Below, one piece after another: positions 18,646 through 27,684 of a stretch of 64,000 nucleotides of DNA. The stretch spans positions 61,420-125,419 of the forward strand of contig JAWKLL010000011.1 of assembly GCA_041392765.1 (NCBI GenBank), read 5' to 3'. Position numbers and translations under genes: made by a program. Positions within the stretch are counted from its first letter, which is position 1. Each line of letters opens with the position of its first letter. The stretch is from Lewinella sp041392765 (lineage in GTDB: Bacteria; Bacteroidota; Bacteroidia; Chitinophagales; Saprospiraceae). The notes under the pieces were generated by a model. That model was not told the origin of the DNA. It saw only the letters and a program-made list of their open reading frames with translations, and ran no database searches.

Positions 18646-18945
18646 CGGCTAAGCAGGTTCACTTGATTAAAATGATTCTTTGACAAATCTCGTGGTCGTA
18701 GCGGGCTAGCGATCTCGGCAAAAGGCCGAGACAAGTTGTGTAGCAGGGGGTTGTGTAAAAAGTCCAGACCCGGGTTTGCTGCCGATCTAGGCTCAGCCTA
18801 GAGAGCTGCGAAACTTAGCGACCCGAAGGGTAGCCTCCACGAAAAAGCCAAAGAACCATTAAATTAGCTTAGCAAATAAAAATCGCCTTCCTGATAACGA
18901 ATCAGGAAGGCGATTTTTTATGTCAATCATCAAACACAATCTTCC
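18646..18945. other. Non-coding region with palindromes
   Basis: 300 bases between convergent genes. It includes the palindrome CTCGGCAAAAGGCCGAGACA (18714-18733), whose core recurs at 54126-54145, and CTAGGCTCAGCCTAG (about 18787-18801). The terminator at 18877-18918 follows. No coding content seen. Confidence 0.5.
18877..18918. terminator. Bidirectional rho-independent terminator
   Basis: Perfect 18-base arms (18878-18895 and 18901-18918) with a five-base loop, A-run on the left and T-run on the right, between the convergent msrB and TonB-receptor genes. Confidence 0.9.
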
Positions 18946-21798
18946 CTATATGCGCGGGCGGAAAGTATAAGTTACCCCAAAACCAAAGTCAACTCCATAG
19001 CGGAAATCGCTGAAAATGTAGCGGGTATCTTTGAAATCACCATAGATGACATAACGGTCGTTGGTGATATTGCGAACAGAGAAACGGAAGTCGAAGTTAT
19101 TGATTTTCTTAATGAGGTTGAAATCCAACTGCACCCGTCCTTTATCGTACAAGTCGGGGTTGCTTTCACGTCCAATGGTACGCATGCGGTCACCAACATA
19201 GTTCAATGAAAGGGTAGCATCCCATCCGCGATCCGCGTTGATGTAGTTGATAGCGGCATTAACAATGGCGTTGGGTTGGCCTTCAAAAGGACGTGCAGTT
19301 GGCACAGTGAAAACTTCGTCAATGACATCCGTAGAAGACTGAATAAGAGACAAATTGGTATTAAAACGGAAGTCACGGAAAAATGGCTCGATGAAATCTA
19401 AGTTTTTGCGAAGCTCCAATTCAATACCGTATAATTCAGCATTCGGTACGTTAGCAAATTGAATTTCAATGTTGGAAGAACGAATAAACTGTTGCACGAT
19501 AGGATTCTTAAAATCCTTGTAATAGCCACTCAAAGCTACTACCTCACCTGCACCAAAGAAATATTCCCAACGCAAATCCAAGTTAGTAATATCCGTTTTA
19601 TCCAAATTCACATTACCTCTAAAGAATGCGTTTTGGATGGGGTCGAAAGAATAGTAAGGAGAAACCTCCCTCATATTCGGGCGAGCAATCGTTTGGGTAA
19701 ATGAAGCTCTGATGTTCATATTTTCCACTACTTCCCAAATCAAGTTGGCAGAAGGCAAAACATTCACATCATCCAACTGCCCTTGGCGAAGCGAATCTGG
19801 CTGGCTCTCCGCTGCATTTCTCGTAAAGATATCCGTAGTTTCTACACGAGCACCCCCTACGAATTTCAGGTTATTCATCAGTTGGTAAGTAACCATACCA
19901 TAGGCTGCATTTACATCATCAAAACCAGTGTAAACATTGTTAGGCTGTCTTCTGTCTTCGACAAAATTGCCTGAATAAAAACGGTCGCCAGCATCATTGG
20001 TGTCAATGATACCTGTGTAATTAGCCACGAATACATTAGGATCACCTTCATAAAAAGGGGCAGAACGAGATGTGGTAGCAATACCGTATTGGTACTCAGC
20101 GAACTCCCTGTCCTTGCGGCTCATGTACCCGCCAAACTTGAATTTGTGGGATTTGCCAAAAGGCAAGGTGAAGTCAACTTTAGCAGAGATTTGCTCGTCT
20201 TGTAACTCCCTCCAGAAAAGGAAAGGATTTTGAAGGTCGGCACCACCGATGGAATATTGTTCGGTCTCAATATTGTAAGCATCCTGCCAATAGCGGGTTT
20301 GTGGCTCCAACTGCGATGAATTGACTAAGCTAGCACGCCAGTCGATACGGAAATTACCCAAAGAAGGAAAAACATGCTTTCCACCCAACTGATAATTCAC
20401 CAACTCACGCTCCTGGAAAGAAAGCACATAACCATTGAGGAAACGTGGATTGATGATATTGTCTGGTTTTTCACCAAAGATATCGGTCGATGTTTTTTCC
20501 GCGCTATGGTTGTAGATAAAGTTGAATGTGATGTCGTTATTAGCATTAAAACGAACTGCTGCACCCAACAAACCATTCAACGTTGGATTGTAAACGCTTT
20601 CATTGGTATCAAAAAAACCTTGGTTCATCAAGGTATCTGAGTTGATATTAAACACCTGGTAATTGGCGATAAGGAAGTTCTGGCGATGGGAATAATCTTG
20701 TTTAAAAGAGCCGGAAGCGATCAAACCCAACTTGCTTTTTTCTCCCAAAGCGAATTGATTACCATAGGAAATGGAAAAACCATGATCCAAAGGAGAATTC
20801 GTGAGGGTAGGCCCCATTTCAGGAATCAACGCATCGGCTGCTGCCTGAAGGGCTGTTGCTGCTTCTACCGCATTGGTAGTACCTCTTCTTGCAGCACTTT
20901 CGCCTGCTGAATTCAACCACTGAGCGGTTTTTTCATCTGTCAATACAGGGCTTAAGCTGCGGGCACCACCATCGTATCCCCAGTAGTCGTTATCCCCACC
21001 TGTGTGGGTAAGAAAGTTATCAATCAAGTTAGCCTGAGCATTGTAGCCCGTAGTAACACCAATGCTGAGTGTGCGGGTTTCAGGAAAACTCTTCGTGGTA
21101 ATATCCACATTTCCGCCTGTAAAAGTACCTGGTTGATCAGGCGTAAATGTTTTTGTAGTAGTAATGTTATCCAACAGATTCGTGGGAATCAAATCCAATT
21201 GGGCACTGTTCCGATAAGGATCGGTTGAAGGAATAATTAAGCCATTCAATTGTGTGAGCGAGTAGCGGTCGCCCAATCCTCTTACATAGATGTACTTTCC
21301 ACCTTGCACCGTCGTGCCTGTTACTTTTTTCAAAGCACCCGCTGCATCATTAGCTGCATAACGGCTCATTTCGTCAGCACCAATATTATCCTGTACCACT
21401 TCTGCCTTGCGGCGAACCAGCAAAAGTGCGGTTTCAGAACGTTCAACTACCTTGGCAGTAACAACCACCTCGGAAAGTGCCACGGCATCGTCTGCTAAGG
21501 AATAATCCAAATAAGTAACTTCGTTATCTTTGATGACCACTTCCTCTATTGTGATTGTGCTGTATCCTATATAAGAAATTTCGAGGGAGTAAGTACCTGC
21601 AGTAACGTTATTGATCTGGTATTTTCCATCAAAGTCGGTGGCGGTGCCTACGCCCGTTTCTTTCACCAAAACCGTGGCACCGATCAGTACATCACCGTTA
21701 GATCCATCGAGAATCGTACCACTCAAAGAGCCTTGTGCCAACAAACCAGTAACCAGCATCAAGGAAAATAAGAATGAAAAAGTGTGACGAAATGTCAT
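18946..21798 (-). CDS. TonB-dependent receptor with N-terminal carboxypeptidase-like regulatory domain
   Basis: About 950 residues. Signal peptide MTFRHTFSFLFSLMLVTGLL (start 21798). CarboxypepD_reg domain: GSLSGTILDGSNGDVLIGAT, GTYSLEISYIGY. Plug domain: MSRYAANDAAGALKKVTGTT and GGKYIYVRGLGDRYSLTQLNG, then IPTNLLDNITTTKTFTPDQPG and GGNVDITTKSFP. The beta-barrel contains FKFGGYMSRKDREF, VGGARVETTDIF, SFTQTIARPNMREVSPYYSF and a C-terminal FGFGVTYTFRPRI. It imports an unknown ligand across the outer membrane using TonB energy. It is followed downstream by the terminator at 18877 and preceded by the T9SS gene in the same direction. Confidence 0.95.
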   Translation of the reverse strand: MTFRHTFSFLFSLMLVTGLLAQGSLSGTILDGSNGDVLIGATVLVKETGVGTATDFDGKYQINNVTAGTYSLEISYIGYSTITIEEVVIKDNEVTYLDYSLADDAVALSEVVVTAKVVERSETALLLVRRKAEVVQDNIGADEMSRYAANDAAGALKKVTGTTVQGGKYIYVRGLGDRYSLTQLNGLIIPSTDPYRNSAQLDLIPTNLLDNITTTKTFTPDQPGTFTGGNVDITTKSFPETRTLSIGVTTGYNAQANLIDNFLTHTGGDNDYWGYDGGARSLSPVLTDEKTAQWLNSAGESAARRGTTNAVEAATALQAAADALIPEMGPTLTNSPLDHGFSISYGNQFALGEKSKLGLIASGSFKQDYSHRQNFLIANYQVFNINSDTLMNQGFFDTNESVYNPTLNGLLGAAVRFNANNDITFNFIYNHSAEKTSTDIFGEKPDNIINPRFLNGYVLSFQERELVNYQLGGKHVFPSLGNFRIDWRASLVNSSQLEPQTRYWQDAYNIETEQYSIGGADLQNPFLFWRELQDEQISAKVDFTLPFGKSHKFKFGGYMSRKDREFAEYQYGIATTSRSAPFYEGDPNVFVANYTGIIDTNDAGDRFYSGNFVEDRRQPNNVYTGFDDVNAAYGMVTYQLMNNLKFVGGARVETTDIFTRNAAESQPDSLRQGQLDDVNVLPSANLIWEVVENMNIRASFTQTIARPNMREVSPYYSFDPIQNAFFRGNVNLDKTDITNLDLRWEYFFGAGEVVALSGYYKDFKNPIVQQFIRSSNIEIQFANVPNAELYGIELELRKNLDFIEPFFRDFRFNTNLSLIQSSTDVIDEVFTVPTARPFEGQPNAIVNAAINYINADRGWDATLSLNYVGDRMRTIGRESNPDLYDKGRVQLDFNLIKKINNFDFRFSVRNITNDRYVIYGDFKDTRYIFSDFRYGVDFGFGVTYTFRPRI

Positions 21799-21931
21799 AA
21801 AAAATGATGTTTTTAAAGTTTTTAAAGTAGCCCTGTTAAAATAGGTAGTTGCCGCCCTGAAAATCCAAGACGGCAACATACCATTATATGTAAGGATGTC
21901 TCCTCACGATCCAAAAAATTAATCAGAAAAA

Positions 21932-24896
21932 TTATTTTACAACGGTCAGCTTCTGGCTAACAGAACCCGCGTCAGACACTAAACCAACAATGTACTGACC
22001 ACTCTTCAGGTTAGCTGTATTCAAGTTGTAAGTATTATTGCCTTCAGCAAACTTTCCAATAGCGTTGCTGTAAACAATACGACCCTGCATATCAAAGACA
22101 TATAGTTTCACATCAGAAGCAGCAGGCAGGTTGAAGAATACTGTTGTGTTGCTATTCGCAGGGTTAGGTGCCACTGCATTGATAGCAAAACCAACTTCGT
22201 TAGCACCTAATTCAAAGGTAGCAACAAAATCACCGAAGTAACCTAAGCGATCGAGGTTTGTCCAACCTAAACACCAGTTGTCGATATTGTCGAAAGCACC
22301 ACGGTAGTCAACCGCTTCGAACCAAGCATCCGTAGGTGTGAAGACATTTTCAAAAGCCAATGATGGATGGTTTGGACGTGGATCCAGCATGCCATCAGGG
22401 AAACGGCTAATGCTTGTGATGATATTGCTGAACTCCGCATCAGGTACTATTTGGTTGCCTTCAGCCAAAATCTTGTTGATAACAGTAGCTTGATCAGCAC
22501 CATCCACACGGATGATTTGTTCTGCTGATTCTCCATCGCCGATATTACCCCAGATGTTGTTGCGCATTTGGAAGTCATCTGCCAAGTAACGATCAGTAGT
22601 AGGCGACTGGATACGGATCGCTTTATTAGCAAACTCCGTGAAAATTGAGTTGTTGTAAGAGATACCTACATCGTTACGCATGCGCAATGCAATATTACCC
22701 GCAGGGTTGGCATCATCATTCTCAGGTCCCATACCGATGAAAGTAGCGTTGTAGATGGTGTGTACCGTTTTAGGCTGCAAGTCATCAGCTTCAGATCCAT
22801 CGTGCTCACCACCGAACTGTTCGTTACCAGATGGGTCTTGTGGGTACTGAATAGCAAACCAATACTGGCCACGACCTGCCCAGCTTTCGTCTGTATCGAA
22901 AGATTCGTCACCACAGAAGGCAACAGCAGCGTGCTTGATATCCACATGGCCACCGAATATTTCGATGCCGTCATCTGCGTTACCGAACACTTCTACATAT
23001 TCGATCTTAGTACCAGCACCAACACCACCTAAAGTAAGGCCGTTGATCTCGTTGTCGCCAGAAAGTACCGCACCACCGTAGCGGATAGATACATAGCGCA
23101 ATTCACCAGAGTTGTCGTCATTGATTGGGTTAGCACCACCACCGTAAGTGGTACGAGCTTCCTCTGGAATACCTTCGATGTTTTCTTCACCACCGTCTTC
23201 GCCGATTTCAGCACGACCCAGGATGATAAGACCACCCCAGCTACCACGGTCTTCGATAGCATCGAAAGTACCGTCTTCACCTTCAGCCGTAAATACGATT
23301 GGCTCCTCAGCTGTACCCACCGCGAAAATTTGGGCACCACGTGCAATGATCAATGCAGAAGAAGGATCTACCCCATTAGAAGGAGAACCTTTTGCTTCAA
23401 TCCTTGTACCTGGTTCAATATTCAAACAGCTACCTTCTTCCAAGAAAACATAACCGTCGAGTACGTAGATGTTATCAGCAGTCCAGTCGTAGTTGGTACC
23501 ACCTACCAAATCTTGGTCGCGGATTACTACTGTCTGCGCCATAGTCAAATCACCGAAATACCCTTGCTCATCTAAATGCGTCCAACCTAATGCCCAGTTG
23601 TTAGAGAAAGAGAAGGCACCACGGTAGTTGGTTTCATCAAACCATAAGATCTTCTGGTGTGTGCGCGCCTGTCAAGGCAGGAGAACCTGAATTAGGGCGT
23701 GGATCCAACATACCGTTTGCGATACGGCTAATGCCAGCAAGCATAGGATCTACAGCTTGGTTGCCTTCTGCCAAAATCTTGTTGATAACAGTAGTCTGAT
23801 CAGCACCATCCACACGAATGAATTGAGCAGGCATATTTCCGTCACCGAAACCGTACCAGATATTATTACGTAATTGGAAGTCATCTGCCAAGTAACGGTC
23901 GGTAGTAGGAGCTTGGATTCTCAAACCTTTGTTGCCAAACTCCGTGAAAATTGAGTTATTGTAAGAGATACCTACATCGTTACGCATGCGCAAAGCAATG
24001 TTACCAGCAGGGTTAGCATCAGCGTTGGTTACCCCATACCGATGAAAGTAGCATTGTAGATGGTGTGTACCGTTTTAGGCTGCAAGTCATCAGCTTCTGA
24101 TCCATCGTGCTCACCACCGAATTGTTCGTTACCAGATGGGTCTTGTGGGTGCTGAATAGCAAACCAGTACTGACCGCGGCCAGCCCAGCTTTCGTCTGTA
24201 TCAAAAGATTCGTCACCGCAGAAAACGGCAATAGCGTGCTTGATATCCACATGACCACCGAATATTTCGATACCGTCATCTGCGTTACCGAAAATTTCTA
24301 CAAAGTCAATAATAGTACCAGCACCAACACCGCCTAAAGTAAGGCCGTTGATCTCGTTGTCGCCAGAAAGTACCGCACCACCGTAGCGGATAGATACATA
24401 GCGCAATTCACCAGAGTTGTCGTCATTGATTGGTTAGCACCACCACCGTAAGTAGTACGAGCTTCCTCTGGAATACCTTCGATGTTTTCTTCACCACCGT
24501 CTTCGCCGATTTCGGCACGCCCCGGATGATAAGACCACCCCAGCTACCACGGTCTTCGATAGCATCGAAAGTACCGTCTTCACCTTCAGCCGTAAATACG
24601 ATTGGCTCGTTGGCTGTACCCACCGCGAAAATTTGGGCACCACGTGCAATGATCAATGCAGAAGAAGGATCTACCCCATTAGAAGGAGAACCTTTTGCTT
24701 CAATCCTTGTACCTGGTTCAATGTTCAGGCGGCCACCTTCTTCTAGGAAAACATATCCGTCCAGAAGATAGACATTGTCACTTGTCCATGTGTAAATGCC
24801 ATTTCCCAAGTCCGCGTCTGTGACGACAATCTGGGCTGACAATGTGAAAGTTGACAGGAACGCCAACATTAGAGAAAAGTAGAGCTTACTGTTCAT
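21932..24896 (-). CDS. Secreted T9SS protein with an internal tandem-duplicated domain, four frame breaks
   Basis: Start 24896 (MNSKLYFSLMLAFLSTFTLS, signal peptide). Two copies of a roughly 430-residue right-handed beta-helix-like module follow each other: each has YVFLEEG, LNIEPGTRIEAKGSPSNGVD, LIIARGAQIFAVGTA, DRGSWGGLII, RYVSIRYGGAVLSGDNEING, DDGIEIFGGHVDIKHA, GDESFDTDESWAGRGQYWF and NNSIFTEF. The C-terminus (VAPNPANSNTTVFFNL...LKSGQYIVGLVSDAG) is a type A T9SS sorting domain. The first module has breaks at about 24520, 24432, 24033 and 23645; each equals one base relative to the second, intact module. The joint reads GYFGDLTMAQTVVIRD, so the second module is not a separate gene. About 988 residues; function unknown, surface or secreted. 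Confidence 0.85.
22227..23540 (-). repeat. Internal tandem repeat, second unit
   Basis: Encodes the C-terminal copy of the duplicated module. Long stretches are identical in DNA to the unit at 23547-24832 at an offset of about 1303-1320 bases, for example around 23341-23415 versus 24644-24718. Confidence 0.85.
23547..24832 (-). repeat. Internal tandem repeat, first unit
   Basis: N-terminal copy of the duplicated module. Identity with the second unit is highest in the middle and falls toward both ends, consistent with recent duplication or gene conversion. All four frame breaks of this gene lie in this unit. Confidence 0.85.
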
Positions 24897-24926
24897 AAGT
24901 GCAGCTGTTGATTTAAAAATTCGCTG

Positions 24927-24954
24927 CAAACCTACCCTACCTGCCTTAACCCAA
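24927..24954 (-). promoter_or_regulatory. Bacteroidota-type promoter of the duplicated T9SS gene
   Basis: On the minus strand TTG (24954-24952), a 17-base spacer and TAGGTTTG (24934-24927) match the -33/-7 consensus, about 30 bases upstream of the start codon. Confidence 0.6.
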
Positions 24955-25081
24955 ATTTAAATGGGCATTAATTAATTGTAAAATTAACACTAAGTTTGTT
25001 TACATTAAAATAACAATGCACTGCAACGCTCCATATTAGATGCAAAAATTTTACATCAAAGCACTGTTTATCAACACTTTA

Positions 25082-25663
25082 CTACACCTTCATTTCATCC
25101 AAGCGCCAATAACCATCTAATAAAAAAAACAGCGCACCGATAGCTATAAGAAAGGCTATAACGCTCGCCACTAAGCTATCCAACCAGTACCAGCCCGTCC
25201 AGTGTGCAATCATCAACACGACGGTCATCAGTCCCGACAAGGCGGGCAGTAACAGTCCTGTAAGCCGATACTCTAATTGGGAATAATGATTTCCTGCCGC
25301 ATTCACTAACAACCGAGACAACAAAACCAACCCTCCAAACCCCAACACCACCACAGGCAATGCAGCCGCAGTAAATGGCGCTACCCCTTCCTGCCAGCGG
25401 ATGTAACTCTCACTGATAGACAGCCCGCATAGCAACAGCACTACAAAGCTGTTGAAGAACTGTACGACCAACTGCCATTTTTCATCTGTGGTGAACCCTA
25501 TAACCAATAGCGAGACAGTAACTGTCAGCAGTAGAATAGCTTGGCTTAGTATCAAAGCAGATCCTGTAAGTATGTAAAATTGCCATTGTACCACCATCAA
25601 CAATAGACCGCAAGCCGAAAATACCGCTGATAGCAAATGGGGATAGCGTGTAGATAATTGCAT
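25082..25663 (-). CDS. Multi-pass membrane protein, cation-diffusion-facilitator-like but without metal ligands
   Basis: 193 residues with about six hydrophobic helices. The start is ATG 25663 (MQLSTRYPHLLSAVF); the longer frame adds a charged leader. The last two helices and tail (AHWTGWYWLDSLVASVIAFL, then LLDGYWRLDE) resemble the sixth membrane segment of CDF transporters, which carry W-x-W-hydrophobic-D-P/S-L. However, the conserved H-x3-D metal site expected in the second and fifth helices is not visible, and there is no C-terminal cytoplasmic domain. It could be a divergent CDF relative or an unrelated membrane protein. It lies downstream of fabH's end in the opposite order, 140 bases away. 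Confidence 0.6.
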   Translation of the reverse strand: MQLSTRYPHLLSAVFSACGLLLMVVQWQFYILTGSALILSQAILLLTVTVSLLVIGFTTDEKWQLVVQFFNSFVVLLLCGLSISESYIRWQEGVAPFTAAALPVVVLGFGGLVLLSRLLVNAAGNHYSQLEYRLTGLLLPALSGLMTVVLMIAHWTGWYWLDSLVASVIAFLIAIGALFFLLDGYWRLDEMKV

Positions 25664-25804
25664 AGTAATGTTCTGAAAGCAAACAGGTGTAAAGTGATTA
25701 ATATACACTTCACACCGTTTAATGGATTGTAAAGGGACAAATATGGCCAATTCATGTAAACGGAATATTAAAAAATAGTTAGTTCGTCGTTTACATTTCA
25801 AATA

Positions 25805-26871
25805 CTACCAGCGGATCAAAGCAGCACCCCAGGTAAATCCGCTCCCAAAAGCAGCCAAGCAAACCAAATCACCTTTTTTCACAGCCCCCGCTTCTACGGC
25901 TTCTGCTAATGCAATCGGCACCGAGGCAGCGGTGGTATTGCCGTATCGTTGGATGTTGTTCCATACTTGGTCATCCCTTAGTTTCAATGAACGTTGTACA
26001 AATTGGCTGATGCGCAAATTAGCTTGGTGGGGAATCAGCATATCAATATCTGAGGAGGTAAGAGCGACCGAAGCCAATGCCTCGTGAATAACCTCTGGGA
26101 ACTTTTGCACGGCCATTTTGAAAACAAATTGTCCCTCCATATTCGGATAATATTGGCCAGTTTCTATCATGTGTTTGGTGATAAACATTTCACCATAAGG
26201 CGTATCTGGGTAGCCGTAGTCATATTCTTCACCTGCTTGATCGTGGTGGTAGCCTCCATGCGCCCCGGGGTTGATGAAAGCTAATTTTTCTGCAAAAGTG
26301 CCATCACTGTGCAACTTGGTAGTAAGAATACCCTGATCTGGTTCTGTAGTAGGTTGAAGGACAACCGCGCCTGCGCCATCACCAAAGATAACCGTGACAT
26401 TACGCCCCGTGTGGTGAAATCCAACCCCATCGAGTGCATTTCTGCCCCAACGAGCAAGACATTTTTATACATACCCGTTTTTACAAACTGGTCGGCCACG
26501 GAAAGCCCATAGACAAAACCAGAGCACTGATTACGAATGTCTAAGGCACCCATTGCTACGTTCGTAATCCCCAATTCTCGCTGCAAAAGAACACCACACC
26601 CTGGGAAATAGTAATCGGGGCTGAGGGTAGCAAAAATGATGAAGTCAATATCTTCCTTATCAATCCCTGCGTTGGTAATAGCTTTCAGCGCAGCTTTTGC
26701 ACCGAGGGTGGTGGTCGTTTCTTTGTGTTTTTCCGCATAGCGCCTTTCTTGAATGCCCGTGCGCTCCTGTATCCATTCATCGGAAGTATCCATCAGTGCC
26801 GCCAACTCATCGTTGGTCACTACTCTATCGGGGACATGGTAACCGATACCTGCTATTTTGGTTGAAAACAT
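25805..26871 (-). CDS. fabH: 3-oxoacyl-[acyl-carrier-protein] synthase III, one frame break
   Basis: Initiates fatty-acid synthesis by condensing acetyl-CoA (or branched acyl-CoA) with malonyl-ACP. KIAGIGYHVPDRVVTNDELA, TSDEWIQERTGIQERR, NQCSGFVYGLSVADQFV (active-site Cys), PHQANLRISQFV (His) and YGNTTAASVPIALAEA (Asn) are all present, ending AAFGSGFTWGAALIRW. The frame changes at the C4 run 26405-26408: one additional base gives TTRGRNVTVIFGDGAGAVVL. About 355 residues, somewhat longer than the E. coli enzyme because of an insertion around HHDQAGEEYDYGYPDT. The break is probably an error since all catalytic residues are kept. Confidence 0.93.
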
Positions 26872-27061
26872 GTTTGTTTTATTTGGTTAAAAACTAGCAA
26901 GAAGCATAATTCGCCACGGGTGAAGATAAGCCAAGCCGCTGGAAAATTTATCTGCTTTGGCAAAAATGGTATAAAAAAACAGCTTCAGGGAAAACGTATG
27001 AACAATTTTACATTACATTTGAGCTATCATTAATTCTCTTTATAAAACCAAACACCTGACT

Positions 27062-27684
27062 ATGATCTACCTTGGTATTGTTGAAGATGAAGCTTTTATG
27101 TTGCAAAGTATCAAGGAAACTTTCTCTGGCATCCCCGGAGTAGAAGTAACACTAGAGGCGCAATCGATGGAAGATTGCTTGGAAGAACTTACTCCCGATG
27201 TAAAATTGAACACCTTGCTTTTGGACATTAATTTGCCTAACATGAGTGGGCTAAAAGGCATCCGTTACCTCAAAGAAAAAAGGCTCGATATGGACATCAT
27301 CATGCTCACCAACAAGGATAGCTCAGATGACATCTTCAAAGCGTTATGCGCGGGTGCCGTATCCTATATTTCCAAAAAAAGGCCAGCCCTCCTATCCTGC
27401 GGGATGCTGTTATTACCGTTTCCAGAGGGAGTCATATATGTCGCCGGGTATTGCCCGCAAAGTGATCGAGCACTTTGCGCCACCGGGCAAAGACACCAGC
27501 AACACCGTACTCACACCACGGCAACACCAGATTGTTGAATTGCTTACCGATGGCTTGAGCTATAAAATGATTGCCGACAAGTTGCTTATTTCTGTAGAGA
27601 CTGTACGCGATCATATCAAAAAAATATACCGTACTTTGCAGGTAAACAGCAAAGCGGAGGTCATCCGCAAAAATTGGATGGTGA
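27062..27684 (+). CDS. LuxR/NarL-family response regulator, two or three frame breaks
   Basis: Receiver domain: YLGIVEDEAFMLQSIKETF (acidic pocket), LLLDINLPNMSGLKGIRYLK (phospho-acceptor Asp), IIMLTNKDSSDDIFKALCAGAVSYISKK (switch Thr and Lys). HTH domain: LTPRQHQIVELLTDGLSYKM, then SVETVRDHIKKIYRTLQVNSKAEVIRK. The frame slips at the A7 run 27374-27380 and again at about 27430-27435 (restoring SRG-SYMSPGIARKVI). The C-terminal frame runs without a stop into the sensor kinase; one base less in the A5 run at 27669-27673 would instead end this protein with TGA at 27682 overlapping the sensor's ATG. It pairs with the sensor that follows. Confidence 0.85.

Noticed and set aside
23549..23650. A new gene start for the second beta-helix module (21932-23548) at its internal Met
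   Set aside because: No signal peptide, and the first module's frame continues into it after one base correction; one gene explains both.
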